A stretch of 64,000 nt of DNA from Erythrobacter sp. BLCC-B19 (GTDB lineage: Bacteria > Pseudomonadota > Alphaproteobacteria > Sphingomonadales > Sphingomonadaceae): assembly GCF_028621955.1 (NCBI RefSeq), contig NZ_CP117516.1, forward strand, positions 1,758,001 to 1,822,000. Direction: 5' to 3'. The notes under the pieces are model-generated. The model saw only the letters and a program-made list of their open reading frames with translations. It was not told the DNA's origin and made no database searches. Positions 30,404 to 38,602 of the stretch are shown piece by piece. Each line of letters begins with the position of its first letter. Position 1 is the stretch's first letter. The translations under genes were made by a program, and so were the position numbers.

Positions 30404-31717
30404 TTATGATTTCGGAGGGGCGGGCCGTGTGTCCGCCCCTTCTTCATTGGTGTCGTCCACCACCAGCCGGAACTGCTTGAGGTTCACGATCGCGAGGTAG
30501 AAGCCGACCACCGTCAGCACGCTTGATCCCAGCACCGCAAAGCCTGCGCCCTGTGCGCCCTTCCAGTCGATCGCCATTTGCAGCATCACCAGCGCAAGGA
30601 TCGTCGGGAACAGACGGACGAGGAAGGCGATGTGGGCCTTGCCGGCCGAGATCAGCAGGCTTTCAAGGCTCGCGCCGACCAGCTCGACCGCGCCGGCGAT
30701 GCTGAGGATGATCATCGCCCAGTAGAAGCCGGTGAACTGCTCGCCCGCGATCAGGGCGATGCCGGGGCGGCCGAACAGGATCGCGCTGCCGACTGCCGCT
30801 ACCCCGGCCATTGCGGCAATATTGGCCATGCGCCGCGCGATCTCGACCGCGCTGTCGCGCGATTGCACCAGTTCGGGCAGGATCGCCTTGGAGATCGTCT
30901 GCGCCAGTGCGATCAGCGCCACGCCCAGCTGGTTGGCGATCCTGAAGCCGCCTGCGAGGTAAGCCCCACCAAAGGTGCCGACCAGCAGGATCATCACCTG
31001 CTTGCCCGCCACCGCAAGGCTGCCCGACATATTGGTGGACAGCACAAACCGCCAGGCATCCTTGTGCCGCGCCGGAATCGCCTTGAGGCTGATCGAAGCA
31101 AGGCTGACCGGCTGCACCCGCGCGGCGACGATCCACAAGGCGATGGCCGTGCCCACTTCCGAGGCGGCAAAGGCGAGGATGAAGCCGGTCACGTTGGGCA
31201 TATAGAGCCACGCCAGCCCCGCACCGCCCGCGCGAATGATCGGCTGCACCGCCTCGGCCCAGGTCGCGCGGCCATATTCATTGTGGAGCCGCAGCATCCC
31301 TGTGGGCGTGGTGCGGATCGTCAGCAGCGAGACGACGCAATACCAGAAGGTCAGCCACAACAGGTCAGGCGGCACGTCGAGCCATAGCGGCGCGGTCAGC
31401 ACCAGCACGGCCGAAGCGAGCGTTCCGACCGCGACTGACAGCCCGTCCAGCGCCACGGCAAAGCCGGTCGCCTCGCGCGCGCGGCCCAGATCGACGCCGG
31501 GCTTGTCGGGATCGGCCCCCCAGCGGACGATGAACTGCCAGGTCTGGAAACTGGAAAAGCCGGTGACCGCCTGCCCCAGCGCGATGATCAGCGCGAAATA
31601 GCCGAAGCCTTCCGTCCCCAGCGTGCGCGCGGCGATGGCGAGATAGACAAGGCTGAGCACCGCGTTGAACCCGCGCCCGCCCAGGAGCCAGCCCATATTG
31701 GCGAAAACCCGCTTCAT
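30404..31717 (-). CDS. oligosaccharide flippase / polysaccharide biosynthesis membrane protein
   Basis: A 437-residue protein with about 12-13 membrane helices, of the MOP superfamily (Wzx/RfbX-like). The N terminus NMGWLLGGRGFNAVLSLVYLAIAARTLGTEGFGYFALI is typical of lipid-linked oligosaccharide flippases, including the ARTLG-E-FG block. It would export an undecaprenyl-linked glycan repeat across the inner membrane. No other polysaccharide genes lie next to it except a distant deacetylase, so the pathway is not defined. The 122 bases upstream hold no gene. Confidence 0.83.
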   Translation of the reverse strand: MKRVFANMGWLLGGRGFNAVLSLVYLAIAARTLGTEGFGYFALIIALGQAVTGFSSFQTWQFIVRWGADPDKPGVDLGRAREATGFAVALDGLSVAVGTLASAVLVLTAPLWLDVPPDLLWLTFWYCVVSLLTIRTTPTGMLRLHNEYGRATWAEAVQPIIRAGGAGLAWLYMPNVTGFILAFAASEVGTAIALWIVAARVQPVSLASISLKAIPARHKDAWRFVLSTNMSGSLAVAGKQVMILLVGTFGGAYLAGGFRIANQLGVALIALAQTISKAILPELVQSRDSAVEIARRMANIAAMAGVAAVGSAILFGRPGIALIAGEQFTGFYWAMIILSIAGAVELVGASLESLLISAGKAHIAFLVRLFPTILALVMLQMAIDWKGAQGAGFAVLGSSVLTVVGFYLAIVNLKQFRLVVDDTNEEGADTRPAPPKS

Positions 31718-31839
31718 GCGTGGATCAGGCGCGGGCCGGGAACTTAACCATAGGGCGCCGCCTTAGCCGCAAAGCCTGCAACTCGCCAAGCGTTGATGGC
31801 GCGCGCTACGCAACAAATGCGGTGGAACGACGGGTCGGA

Positions 31840-32328
31840 TCAGGCCGGGCAGCGCTTCAGGGGCAGCGCGACGCCTCCCGGCGCCGTGCCTTTTTCCATG
31901 TCGTGTTCGTCAGGCTGGTGCCGGACATAGAGGACAGCATCAGCCCCTTCGCCTTCGAGCGCAAGGTCCATGCCTTGCGTCCACTGGTCGCCTTCGCCCT
32001 CCATCGCCAGCTGGACGCTGACGTCATCGGGATCGCTGGCATCCACCGCAGTCACGGTGCCCTGGCTTTCGTAGAACCCGATCGTCTGCGCCCCGATTTC
32101 GAGCCGGAGGTCGGAGGCCGGATCGCAGGTGCCCGTCTCGGCATCCCACACGCCGTGGAAGCGCGCGGGGATGGTGTTGGCGGCGAGGGTGGGTTCGGGA
32201 GAAGGGGCTGGCTCCGGCATCGCTGCGGCGGTGGTGGCAGGATCGGGCGTGCCCTGCTGCGGCTCGCCCCCGCAGGCGGCCAGCGCCAGCAGGGGCAGGG
32301 CGAGGATCAGCGAAGCCTTGGTCGTCAT
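31840..32328 (-). CDS. small predicted lipoprotein
   Basis: A 162-residue protein with an N-terminal lipobox (LLALAAC, Cys about residue 19), followed by a Pro/Ala/Glu linker. Then comes a compact domain, FHGVWDAETGTCDPASDLRLEIGAQTIGFYES, with several cysteines, an acidic middle and a C-terminal LPLKRCP. It is probably anchored in a membrane facing the periplasm. No function is recognised. The ATG at 32328 overlaps the deacetylase stop (ATGA), so it is the third gene of the mmsA-deacetylase-lipoprotein set. Confidence 0.7.
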   Translation of the reverse strand: MTTKASLILALPLLALAACGGEPQQGTPDPATTAAAMPEPAPSPEPTLAANTIPARFHGVWDAETGTCDPASDLRLEIGAQTIGFYESQGTVTAVDASDPDDVSVQLAMEGEGDQWTQGMDLALEGEGADAVLYVRHQPDEHDMEKGTAPGGVALPLKRCPA

Positions 32329-33284
32329 TGTCCGTCCTCTCCGGGCGCGGCCAGCACCCTCGTCTCGAACAGCCAGCTCATCATTGCGGTGCTCATCCAT
32401 AGCGGCGCAAGTGGCGGCTGCACACCGCGTTCCCACGCCATCATGCCGGTGAGCGTGCCCGAGGTGTGGGGCACGATCGGCATGGCGGCGGCAAGCTCGG
32501 CGTCGGCATAGGCTTGGTCGGCGGTGATGATCGTCCAGCCGTCCTTGCGCAGTTCGGCGACCAGATCGGCGATGAACAGCGCGGCCAAATCGGTTTCGTG
32601 GAGCAGCATCACTTGCGGCGGCAATCGGCCGAGCGTGCGGCGGGCGAGCGCTTCGTGATAGGCGATGCCGGAGAGCTGTGATTGCAGATAGAGCTTGCGC
32701 AGCGCCGCCATGTCCATCGGCTTGCCTGCCCGCTTGGCATCAAGGGTCAGCTGCTCGAGGTGCCAGTCCGACCCGTCAGCGGTGGCATAGCCGTTCCGCA
32801 AGGCCCGCGCTGCCAGCCCGGCGCGCAAGGCATCGCGCCTGCCTGCATCACGCCCGCCCTCGTCGAGAAAGGGGAAGCGGAACCACGGACGAAAGCCGGG
32901 GCGCCCGTTCAGCCACGCCGCGGCGCGGTCGAGATCGGCGAGGTAATCCTCTGCCGGGGTGGCATCGAGGTGGAGGTGCGTGTCGCTGTGGTTGGCGATC
33001 ACGTGCCCGGCAGCGACATAGGCCGCGATCCGTGCCTCGCCCCCGGCACCGTCGGGATGGGCGAGGTTGCCGGTGGTGACGAAGAAGGCCGCCTGTTCGA
33101 CCCCCGCCTGTTCGAGCGCGGCGATCAGCCGCCGGGTGCGTTCCTCAGGCGTGAAGAACGCCCCCGCCCCGCGCGGCACATCATCGAAGGTGAGGGCGAT
33201 GCGCTTCTCCTGTGCGAGCGCCGGGGCGGCCAGCACGAGCAGGGCCGCCCACAGCATCAGCAGGATCGCACGCAACCCGCTCAC
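32325..33284 (-). CDS. polysaccharide deacetylase family protein, exported
   Basis: A 319-residue NodB-type carbohydrate esterase 4. It starts at GTG overlapping the mmsA stop (GTGA), giving a signal peptide that ends APALAQ. Catalytic motifs: IALTFDDVPRG (the metal-binding Asp pair), NHSDTHLHL (two His ligands) and VMLLHETD near the C terminus. It would remove N-acetyl groups from a periplasmic glycan such as peptidoglycan. The upstream overlap with a CoA-dependent dehydrogenase has no obvious metabolic logic. Confidence 0.85.
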   Translation of the reverse strand: MSGLRAILLMLWAALLVLAAPALAQEKRIALTFDDVPRGAGAFFTPEERTRRLIAALEQAGVEQAAFFVTTGNLAHPDGAGGEARIAAYVAAGHVIANHSDTHLHLDATPAEDYLADLDRAAAWLNGRPGFRPWFRFPFLDEGGRDAGRRDALRAGLAARALRNGYATADGSDWHLEQLTLDAKRAGKPMDMAALRKLYLQSQLSGIAYHEALARRTLGRLPPQVMLLHETDLAALFIADLVAELRKDGWTIITADQAYADAELAAAMPIVPHTSGTLTGMMAWERGVQPPLAPLWMSTAMMSWLFETRVLAAPGEDGQ

Positions 33285-34774
33285 CCCATCGTCGGGATGA
33301 CAAAGGCGTTCGAGCCATCGCCGCCGCCGTCGGGCCAGCGCTGGGTGATCTTCTTGTTCTTGGTCCAGAAGCGCAGGCCTTCCACGCCATACTGGTCGAT
33401 GTCGCCAAAGCCCGAACGCTTCCACCCGCCGAAGCTATGGTAGGCGACCGGCACCGGGATCGGCACGTTGATCCCGACCATCCCGACATTCACCCGCGCC
33501 GCGAATTCGCGCGCGGCGTGGCCGTTGCGGGTGAAGATCGCGACGCCGTTGCCATACTGGTGCTCACTGGGCAGGCGCAGCGCGTGCTCGAAATCGGCGG
33601 CGCGGACGATCTGGAGCACGGGGCCGAAGATCTCCTCCTGATAGGAGCGCATCTGCGGGGTGACGTGGTCGATCAGGGTCGGGCCGACGAAGAAGCCCTT
33701 TTCGTGGCCCTGAAGCGTGAACCCGCGCCCGTCGACGACGATCTCGGCGCCTTCCTGCTCGGCGGTGGTGATCCACTGTTCGATCCGCGCCTTGTGTTCG
33801 GGGGTGACGACCGGGCCGTAATCCGCGTCGGGATCGTTCGACACGCCGATCCTGAGGCCCGCGATGGACTTCAGCAGCTTTTCCTTGAGCCGCTCCGCCG
33901 TCTCCTCGCCCACCGGCACCACCACGGGCAGCGCCATGCAGCGTTCGCCCGCCGAGCCGAAGGCCGCCCCGGTCAGATCGGTGACGACCTGATCCAAGTC
34001 CGCATCGGGCAGCACGATCCCGTGGTTCTTCGCGCCGCCGAAGGCCTGCACGCGCTTGTTGTTGGCCGAGCCGCGCGCGTAGATGTACTGCGCGATGTCC
34101 GAGGAACCCACGAAGCTGATCGCGGCAATATCCGGGTGGTCGATGATCGCGTCGACCATCTCCTTGTCGCCGTGGACGACCTGCAGCAGGCCCTCGGGCG
34201 CGCCCGCTTCAAGGAACAGTTCGGCCAGCCGCACCGGCACGCTCGGGTCACGCTCGGAGGGCTTGAGGATGAAGGCATTGCCCGCCGCGCAGGCCATGCC
34301 GAACATCCACATCGGGATCATCGCCGGGAAGTTGAACGGGGTGATCCCCGCGCCGATGCCGAGCGGCTGGCGCATCGAATAGACGTCGATCCCCGGGCCC
34401 GCGCCGTGGGTGTATTCACCCTTCATGATCTGCGGCAACCCGCAGGCATATTCGATCACCTCAAGCCCGCGCTGCACATCGCCGCGCGCGTCGGGGACGG
34501 TCTTGCCGTGTTCGGACGAGAGCATTTCGGCGAGGCTCTGCATATTAGTCTCGACCAGTTCCTTGAAGGCGAACATCACCCGCGCGCGGCGCTGGGGATT
34601 GGTCGCGGCCCAGGCGGGCTGGACGCGCTTGGCGGTCTCTACGGCGCGGGCGAGCAGCGCGGCATCGCCCAGCGCGACCTCGGCCTGCACTTCGCCGGTC
34701 GAGGGGTTCCAGATGGCGTGCTTGCGGGTGGGGGTAGGCGTATCGCCGACGATGAAGTGGTCGATCTGACGCAT
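33281..34774 (-). CDS. mmsA: CoA-acylating methylmalonate-semialdehyde dehydrogenase
   Basis: A 497-residue aldehyde dehydrogenase. The start ATG at 34774 is the family start (MRQIDHFIVGD); the frame is open for about 80 codons before it. Blocks: ITPFNFPAMIPMWMFGMACA, FVGSSDIAQYIYA, GGAKNHGIVLPDAD, and the catalytic Cys in GSAGERCMALPV. It oxidises methylmalonate or malonate semialdehyde to propionyl-CoA or acetyl-CoA in valine, inositol and beta-alanine breakdown. Its usual partner mmsB is not adjacent. Confidence 0.93.
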   Translation of the reverse strand: MRQIDHFIVGDTPTPTRKHAIWNPSTGEVQAEVALGDAALLARAVETAKRVQPAWAATNPQRRARVMFAFKELVETNMQSLAEMLSSEHGKTVPDARGDVQRGLEVIEYACGLPQIMKGEYTHGAGPGIDVYSMRQPLGIGAGITPFNFPAMIPMWMFGMACAAGNAFILKPSERDPSVPVRLAELFLEAGAPEGLLQVVHGDKEMVDAIIDHPDIAAISFVGSSDIAQYIYARGSANNKRVQAFGGAKNHGIVLPDADLDQVVTDLTGAAFGSAGERCMALPVVVPVGEETAERLKEKLLKSIAGLRIGVSNDPDADYGPVVTPEHKARIEQWITTAEQEGAEIVVDGRGFTLQGHEKGFFVGPTLIDHVTPQMRSYQEEIFGPVLQIVRAADFEHALRLPSEHQYGNGVAIFTRNGHAAREFAARVNVGMVGINVPIPVPVAYHSFGGWKRSGFGDIDQYGVEGLRFWTKNKKITQRWPDGGGDGSNAFVIPTMG

Positions 34775-34914
34775 GGGATGGGGTCTCCTGTCTCTGCCGT
34801 CCCAATGCCCCCCGAGGGCGCGCCATGCAACCCTTGCGGCTCCCCTCAAAAGTGCTGGCGCGGCGGGGCGCGGCAGGGCACGGTGGGTGCCAGACACGGC
34901 AAGGGACGGGGATA

Positions 34915-35838
34915 ATGGGCAGGCTTCGGGCAGGATTGGCGCTGCTGGCAGCAGCATGGATGGCGAGCGGCGCTCTGGCCGAGGACAGCGGCGGGCTGAT
35001 CCTCCCCGCAACGCTCGAACTGGCCGCCACCGGCTACACCTTCACCGAAGGGCCGGCATGGGACGGGGCGCGGATCATCTTCAGCGACATTCCGGGTGAC
35101 GCGGTGCACGTGCTGGTGCCGGGCGAGGCGGCGGCACAGAAGCTTTATGCCCCGTCTGCCAATGCCAATGGCCACACCTTCGACCGGCAAGGCCGCCTCA
35201 TCAATGCCGAGCATGGCAGCGGCGCGCTCACCCGCTGGACGCCGGAGAGCGGGCGGCAGGTGATCGTTTCCGCCTATGAGGGCAAGCGGCTCAACAGCCC
35301 CAACGATGTGGTGGTGCGTAGTGATGGGCTGATCCTGTTCACCGATCCGCCCTATGGCCTCGGCCAGCGGGCGAGCGAGGTGGGTTTCTCCGGTGTCTTT
35401 GCCTACGACGAGACGAGCGGGCGGATGGTGCTGATCGACGATGCCTTGAGCCGCCCCAACGGCCTTGCGCTCTCGCCCGACGAGCGGGTGCTCTATGTCG
35501 GCGACACTGCCACGCAGACGGTGTGGGCCTATGATCTGGCCGCCGATGGCACCGCCTCGGGCAAGCGGCTGGTGGTCGATGTGACCGACGAGAGCAAGCC
35601 GGGCCGGGTCGACGGGGTGCGGGTCGATAGTGAAGGGCGCGTGTGGTTCACCTGCCCCGGCGGCATTTGCGTGGTCGATCCCGTGCGCGGGCAGGTGATC
35701 GAACGCCTCGCCACACCCAAGCGCGCAACCAACCTCGCATGGGGCGGGGCCGATCTTTCGGAGCTCTACATCACCGCGCTGACCGACGTGTACCGGGTCA
35801 AGACGCGGGCGAGGGGCGTGGGTTCGTCGAGCCGTTAG
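34915..35838 (+). CDS. SMP-30/gluconolactonase-like protein, exported
   Basis: A 307-residue beta-propeller with a signal peptide (residues 1-22, ASGALAE). Family blocks: YTFTEGPAWDGARIIFSDIPGD, NANGHTFDRQGRLINAEHGS, LNSPNDVVVRSDGLILFTDPPYG and SRPNGLALSPDERVLYVGD. These supply the metal ligands (Glu, Asn, Asp). The enzyme probably opens a sugar lactone in the periplasm. The ATG at 34915 is used because it begins the signal sequence. Its stop overlaps that of the convergent peptidase gene by 4 bases. Confidence 0.85.
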   Translation: MGRLRAGLALLAAAWMASGALAEDSGGLILPATLELAATGYTFTEGPAWDGARIIFSDIPGDAVHVLVPGEAAAQKLYAPSANANGHTFDRQGRLINAEHGSGALTRWTPESGRQVIVSAYEGKRLNSPNDVVVRSDGLILFTDPPYGLGQRASEVGFSGVFAYDETSGRMVLIDDALSRPNGLALSPDERVLYVGDTATQTVWAYDLAADGTASGKRLVVDVTDESKPGRVDGVRVDSEGRVWFTCPGGICVVDPVRGQVIERLATPKRATNLAWGGADLSELYITALTDVYRVKTRARGVGSSSR

Positions 35839-37199
35839 TCTGACGGGATCAGCGTGATCGCGGTCTGGCGCCCGTCGATGTAGCGCACTTTTGTACCATC
35901 AAAGAAGGCGTCCTCTTCGGTGCGGAAATCGACCCGCTGGCCGCCCCATTCGGGCACGGCGGCGTAAGACGTCAGCTCGATCGACCACGCGGTGTTGGCC
36001 CGGATCGGGCCGCTCCCGCGCGGATCGGCCTTCTGATTGTCCCAGAACCCGATGCTTGGCCCCGCGCCGTGGCCGTGGTGGCCAATGGGATGGCTGTAGA
36101 TCGAGGGATCGAGCCCCGCCGCGATGCTATCCGCCCGCGCCTGCGCGAGCGCGTCATTCCCGCTGATGCCGACCTTGAAGGCGCGGGTGAGGAAATCCTG
36201 CACCCGGTTGCTCCCCGCCAGCCCCGCCCGAAGGCCCGCCGGTGCCTCTGTCTCGCCCGGCTTCAGCACATAGGCCAGGTGCTGGGTATCGGTGTTGAGG
36301 CGCAGATAGGTGATGCCGAAATCGGTCCACAAGAGGTCGCCCGGCTGGATCACCGTATCGCCCTCCAGCATTCCCTTGACCCCCTGCCGCTGGATCGCGA
36401 CCGAGGGGTGGAACCACGGGGTCAGGCCCAGCGCCATCAGCCGGTCGCGATACCACCATTGCACCTGTTCGGCGGTGGTGACGCCCGGCGTGATGACCTT
36501 GCGCGAAAACGCTTCGCCGATCACGGAATGGGCGATGCGCACCACGGTGGGATAGAGCTCCATCTCGGCCGGCGTGCGCGTTTCCAGCCAGCGGATCGCA
36601 AGGTTCTCTCCGCTCACCGCTCGCTCATGCAGTGCCGGAGGCAGGGCCGACATGAACTTGTCGTATTGGCTCAGCGTCATCCCGTCAGCGAACTGGTAGA
36701 GATCGGAGGAATTGATCGCGATTTTTGCCGGGTTCCGGGCCGCGATCAGCTCGGCCACCGCCTGCCATTGGTCGGGCTGCTTGTCGGGATCCCAGGCAGG
36801 CGCGAACAGCCCGCCAAGGCCATAGCGGCTGACCGTCAGCCGCTCGACCGGCTTGCCATTGCCGGGGTCGAAGAAGATCAGGATCGTCCGCCGCCGGGCG
36901 TGCATATTCTCGGCATCGAGCATGGTGGCGACCACGGGCTCTTCGAAATATTCGCGCGCCATCAGCAGCCACAGGTCGATCCCCTCGGCGCGCATGATCT
37001 GGGGGATGAGGGTGTCGAGCCGTTCGGCAAGAATGCGATTTTCAAGCTCCGCCCGCCCGCGGGGGCCGAGTATCGCCGGCATGGCCGGGGCGTCTGCTTC
37101 GGTCTGGCTCAGGCCCGGCGCCGCTTGCCCCAGCGCCGGAACCGCCAGCGCCGCCGCCATCGCGCAGGAAACCAAAACCCGTCCGATCATGTCCATCAA
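35835..37199 (-). CDS. M24-family Xaa-Pro-type metallopeptidase, exported
   Basis: A 454-residue protein with a signal peptide (VLVSCAMAAALAVPALGQA). The C-terminal half is a pita-bread fold. Candidate metal ligands are visible in DLLWTDFGITY, the His-rich PIGHHGHGAGPSIGF, WSIELTS and VDFRTEEDAFFDG. The N-terminal half is a creatinase-like domain. It resembles aminopeptidase P relatives, but the second Asp of the canonical metal pair is not obvious in LLWTDFG, so the activity could be altered. Periplasmic location is inferred from the leader. Confidence 0.82.
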   Translation of the reverse strand: MMDMIGRVLVSCAMAAALAVPALGQAAPGLSQTEADAPAMPAILGPRGRAELENRILAERLDTLIPQIMRAEGIDLWLLMAREYFEEPVVATMLDAENMHARRRTILIFFDPGNGKPVERLTVSRYGLGGLFAPAWDPDKQPDQWQAVAELIAARNPAKIAINSSDLYQFADGMTLSQYDKFMSALPPALHERAVSGENLAIRWLETRTPAEMELYPTVVRIAHSVIGEAFSRKVITPGVTTAEQVQWWYRDRLMALGLTPWFHPSVAIQRQGVKGMLEGDTVIQPGDLLWTDFGITYLRLNTDTQHLAYVLKPGETEAPAGLRAGLAGSNRVQDFLTRAFKVGISGNDALAQARADSIAAGLDPSIYSHPIGHHGHGAGPSIGFWDNQKADPRGSGPIRANTAWSIELTSYAAVPEWGGQRVDFRTEEDAFFDGTKVRYIDGRQTAITLIPSD

Positions 37200-37290
37200 C
37201 CCCTAGCGTTTCGCCCGCGACACTGGCCGAGCGCGCCCTCCGGATCAAGCGCTTGCGGCAAAGGGGGGGAGGCGGCTAACACCAGCGGCG

Positions 37291-38265
37291 ATGTCAGCGC
37301 CCGATCCTGCTCCGCTCGCCCTTCAGGCCTTGCTTGTCGAAGGCGGCGTGGTGTCCGACATTTCCGCAGATGCGGTCGCCAGCTATGCCGGGCCGGGGTT
37401 CGTGTGGCTCCATGCCGAGGGCACCGGGTCGGCCGAGGCCATGCACCTGCCCGCCTATGTCCCGCGCATGGCCGCCGGCGCACTGCTGGCGAGCGAGACC
37501 CGCCCGCGCTGCGATGAAGTCGACGATGCGGTGCTCATCAACCTGCGCGGCACCGCGCGCGATGCGGCGCATGGCAGCGACGGGCTGGTGTCGATCCGCG
37601 TCTGGGTCGAAGGCGCGCGCGTGACATCGGTCAGCCGCTACCGGCTCGCCGCGCTTGCCAAGGTCGAAGCGCTGGCGCGGGCGGGCAAGATCATTGACGG
37701 GGGCGACTTCGTTTCGATCCTTGCGCAGGCGATCAGCACCGAGCTTGACCCCGAAGTCGCCGATCTCGGCGACCAGCTCGATGATTGCGAGCGGATGCTC
37801 GATGGGGGCGACATCTACGCGTTGCGGCGCAAGATCGCCGCGCTGCGATCACAGGCTATCGTGCTGCGCCGCTTCGTTGCGCCCGATCGCGATGCTCTGG
37901 GCCAGATGGCGCAGCTCGATTTCGACTGGATCAGCCGGGAAGACCGGATGCATCTGCGCGAGGCGGCGGACCGTTTTGCCCGCATGGCCGAAGAGCTGGA
38001 GGCCGTGCGCGAGCGGGCGGCGTTGCTGCACGAACAGCTGACAGATCTGCGCGCCGAGATGATCGATCAGCGCAGCCTCGGGATCGCAGTGGTGGCCTTC
38101 ATCTTCCTGCCGCTGACCTTCGTCACGGGCCTGCTTGGCATGAATGTCGAGGGCATCCCCTTCGCGCGTGACCCCTGGGCGTTCTGGGGCGTGGTCGCCT
38201 TTTGCGTGGTGATCGGCGGCGCAGTGATGGCATGGTTCGCCCGTCGCCACTGGCTGGAGGATTGA
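37291..38265 (+). CDS. CorA/ZntB-family divalent metal transporter
   Basis: A 324-residue protein. The cytoplasmic N-terminal domain (about 1-240) is rich in acidic and helical segments. Two C-terminal membrane helices bracket the signature GMNVEG (about residue 285), and the protein ends in a short basic/acidic tail. The sequence looks closer to the ZntB branch than to classic CorA, so Zn2+ or Mg2+ transport are both possible. It starts 91 bases from the divergent peptidase gene and ends just before tRNA-Gly. Confidence 0.87.
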   Translation: MSAPDPAPLALQALLVEGGVVSDISADAVASYAGPGFVWLHAEGTGSAEAMHLPAYVPRMAAGALLASETRPRCDEVDDAVLINLRGTARDAAHGSDGLVSIRVWVEGARVTSVSRYRLAALAKVEALARAGKIIDGGDFVSILAQAISTELDPEVADLGDQLDDCERMLDGGDIYALRRKIAALRSQAIVLRRFVAPDRDALGQMAQLDFDWISREDRMHLREAADRFARMAEELEAVRERAALLHEQLTDLRAEMIDQRSLGIAVVAFIFLPLTFVTGLLGMNVEGIPFARDPWAFWGVVAFCVVIGGAVMAWFARRHWLED

Positions 38266-38387
38266 CCGCGCACCAGATCAGGGTTGACCCAAAGGCCGCA
38301 ATCGTGGCAGTGGCGCGCTGCCGGATCGCGAGGCGCAACCCCTCCCACCGGCCCGCCGCGCTGCAAAATCCCAGACCAGCGCGCGAT

Positions 38388-38461
38388 GCGGGTGTAGCTC
38401 AATGGTAGAGCAGAAGCTTCCCAAGCTTACGACGAGGGTTCGATTCCCTTCACCCGCTCCA
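38388..38461 (+). tRNA. tRNA-Gly (CCC), likely integration site
   Basis: A cloverleaf with acceptor stem GCGGGTG/CACCCGC, anticodon loop TTCCCAA (anticodon CCC), T-arm GGGTTCGATTCCC and encoded CCA. The top anticodon-stem pair is a G/A mismatch. An integrase starts 141 bases downstream, the common layout for islands inserted at the 3' end of a tRNA. Confidence 0.94.
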
Positions 38462-38526
38462 CAATCCTGAAAAAACAGCAGAAAACCGCCATTCCGGAGG
38501 CGGTAATGCGTTCACCTTCACCCATA

Positions 38527-38548
38527 GCTTCTCACATGGCTTCTCACA
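38527..38548 (+). repeat. GCTTCTCACA direct repeat between tRNA-Gly and integrase
   Basis: GCTTCTCACA occurs at 38527-38536 and again at 38539-38548, a 12-base period. It is placed where arm-type binding sites of tyrosine recombinases are often found. This role is inference. Confidence 0.45.
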
Positions 38549-38602
38549 GGCCGGGCACGGGAGGCATCCGGCCGAACGCGTTTGGCCTAGGGGTCCGCTG
38601 AC

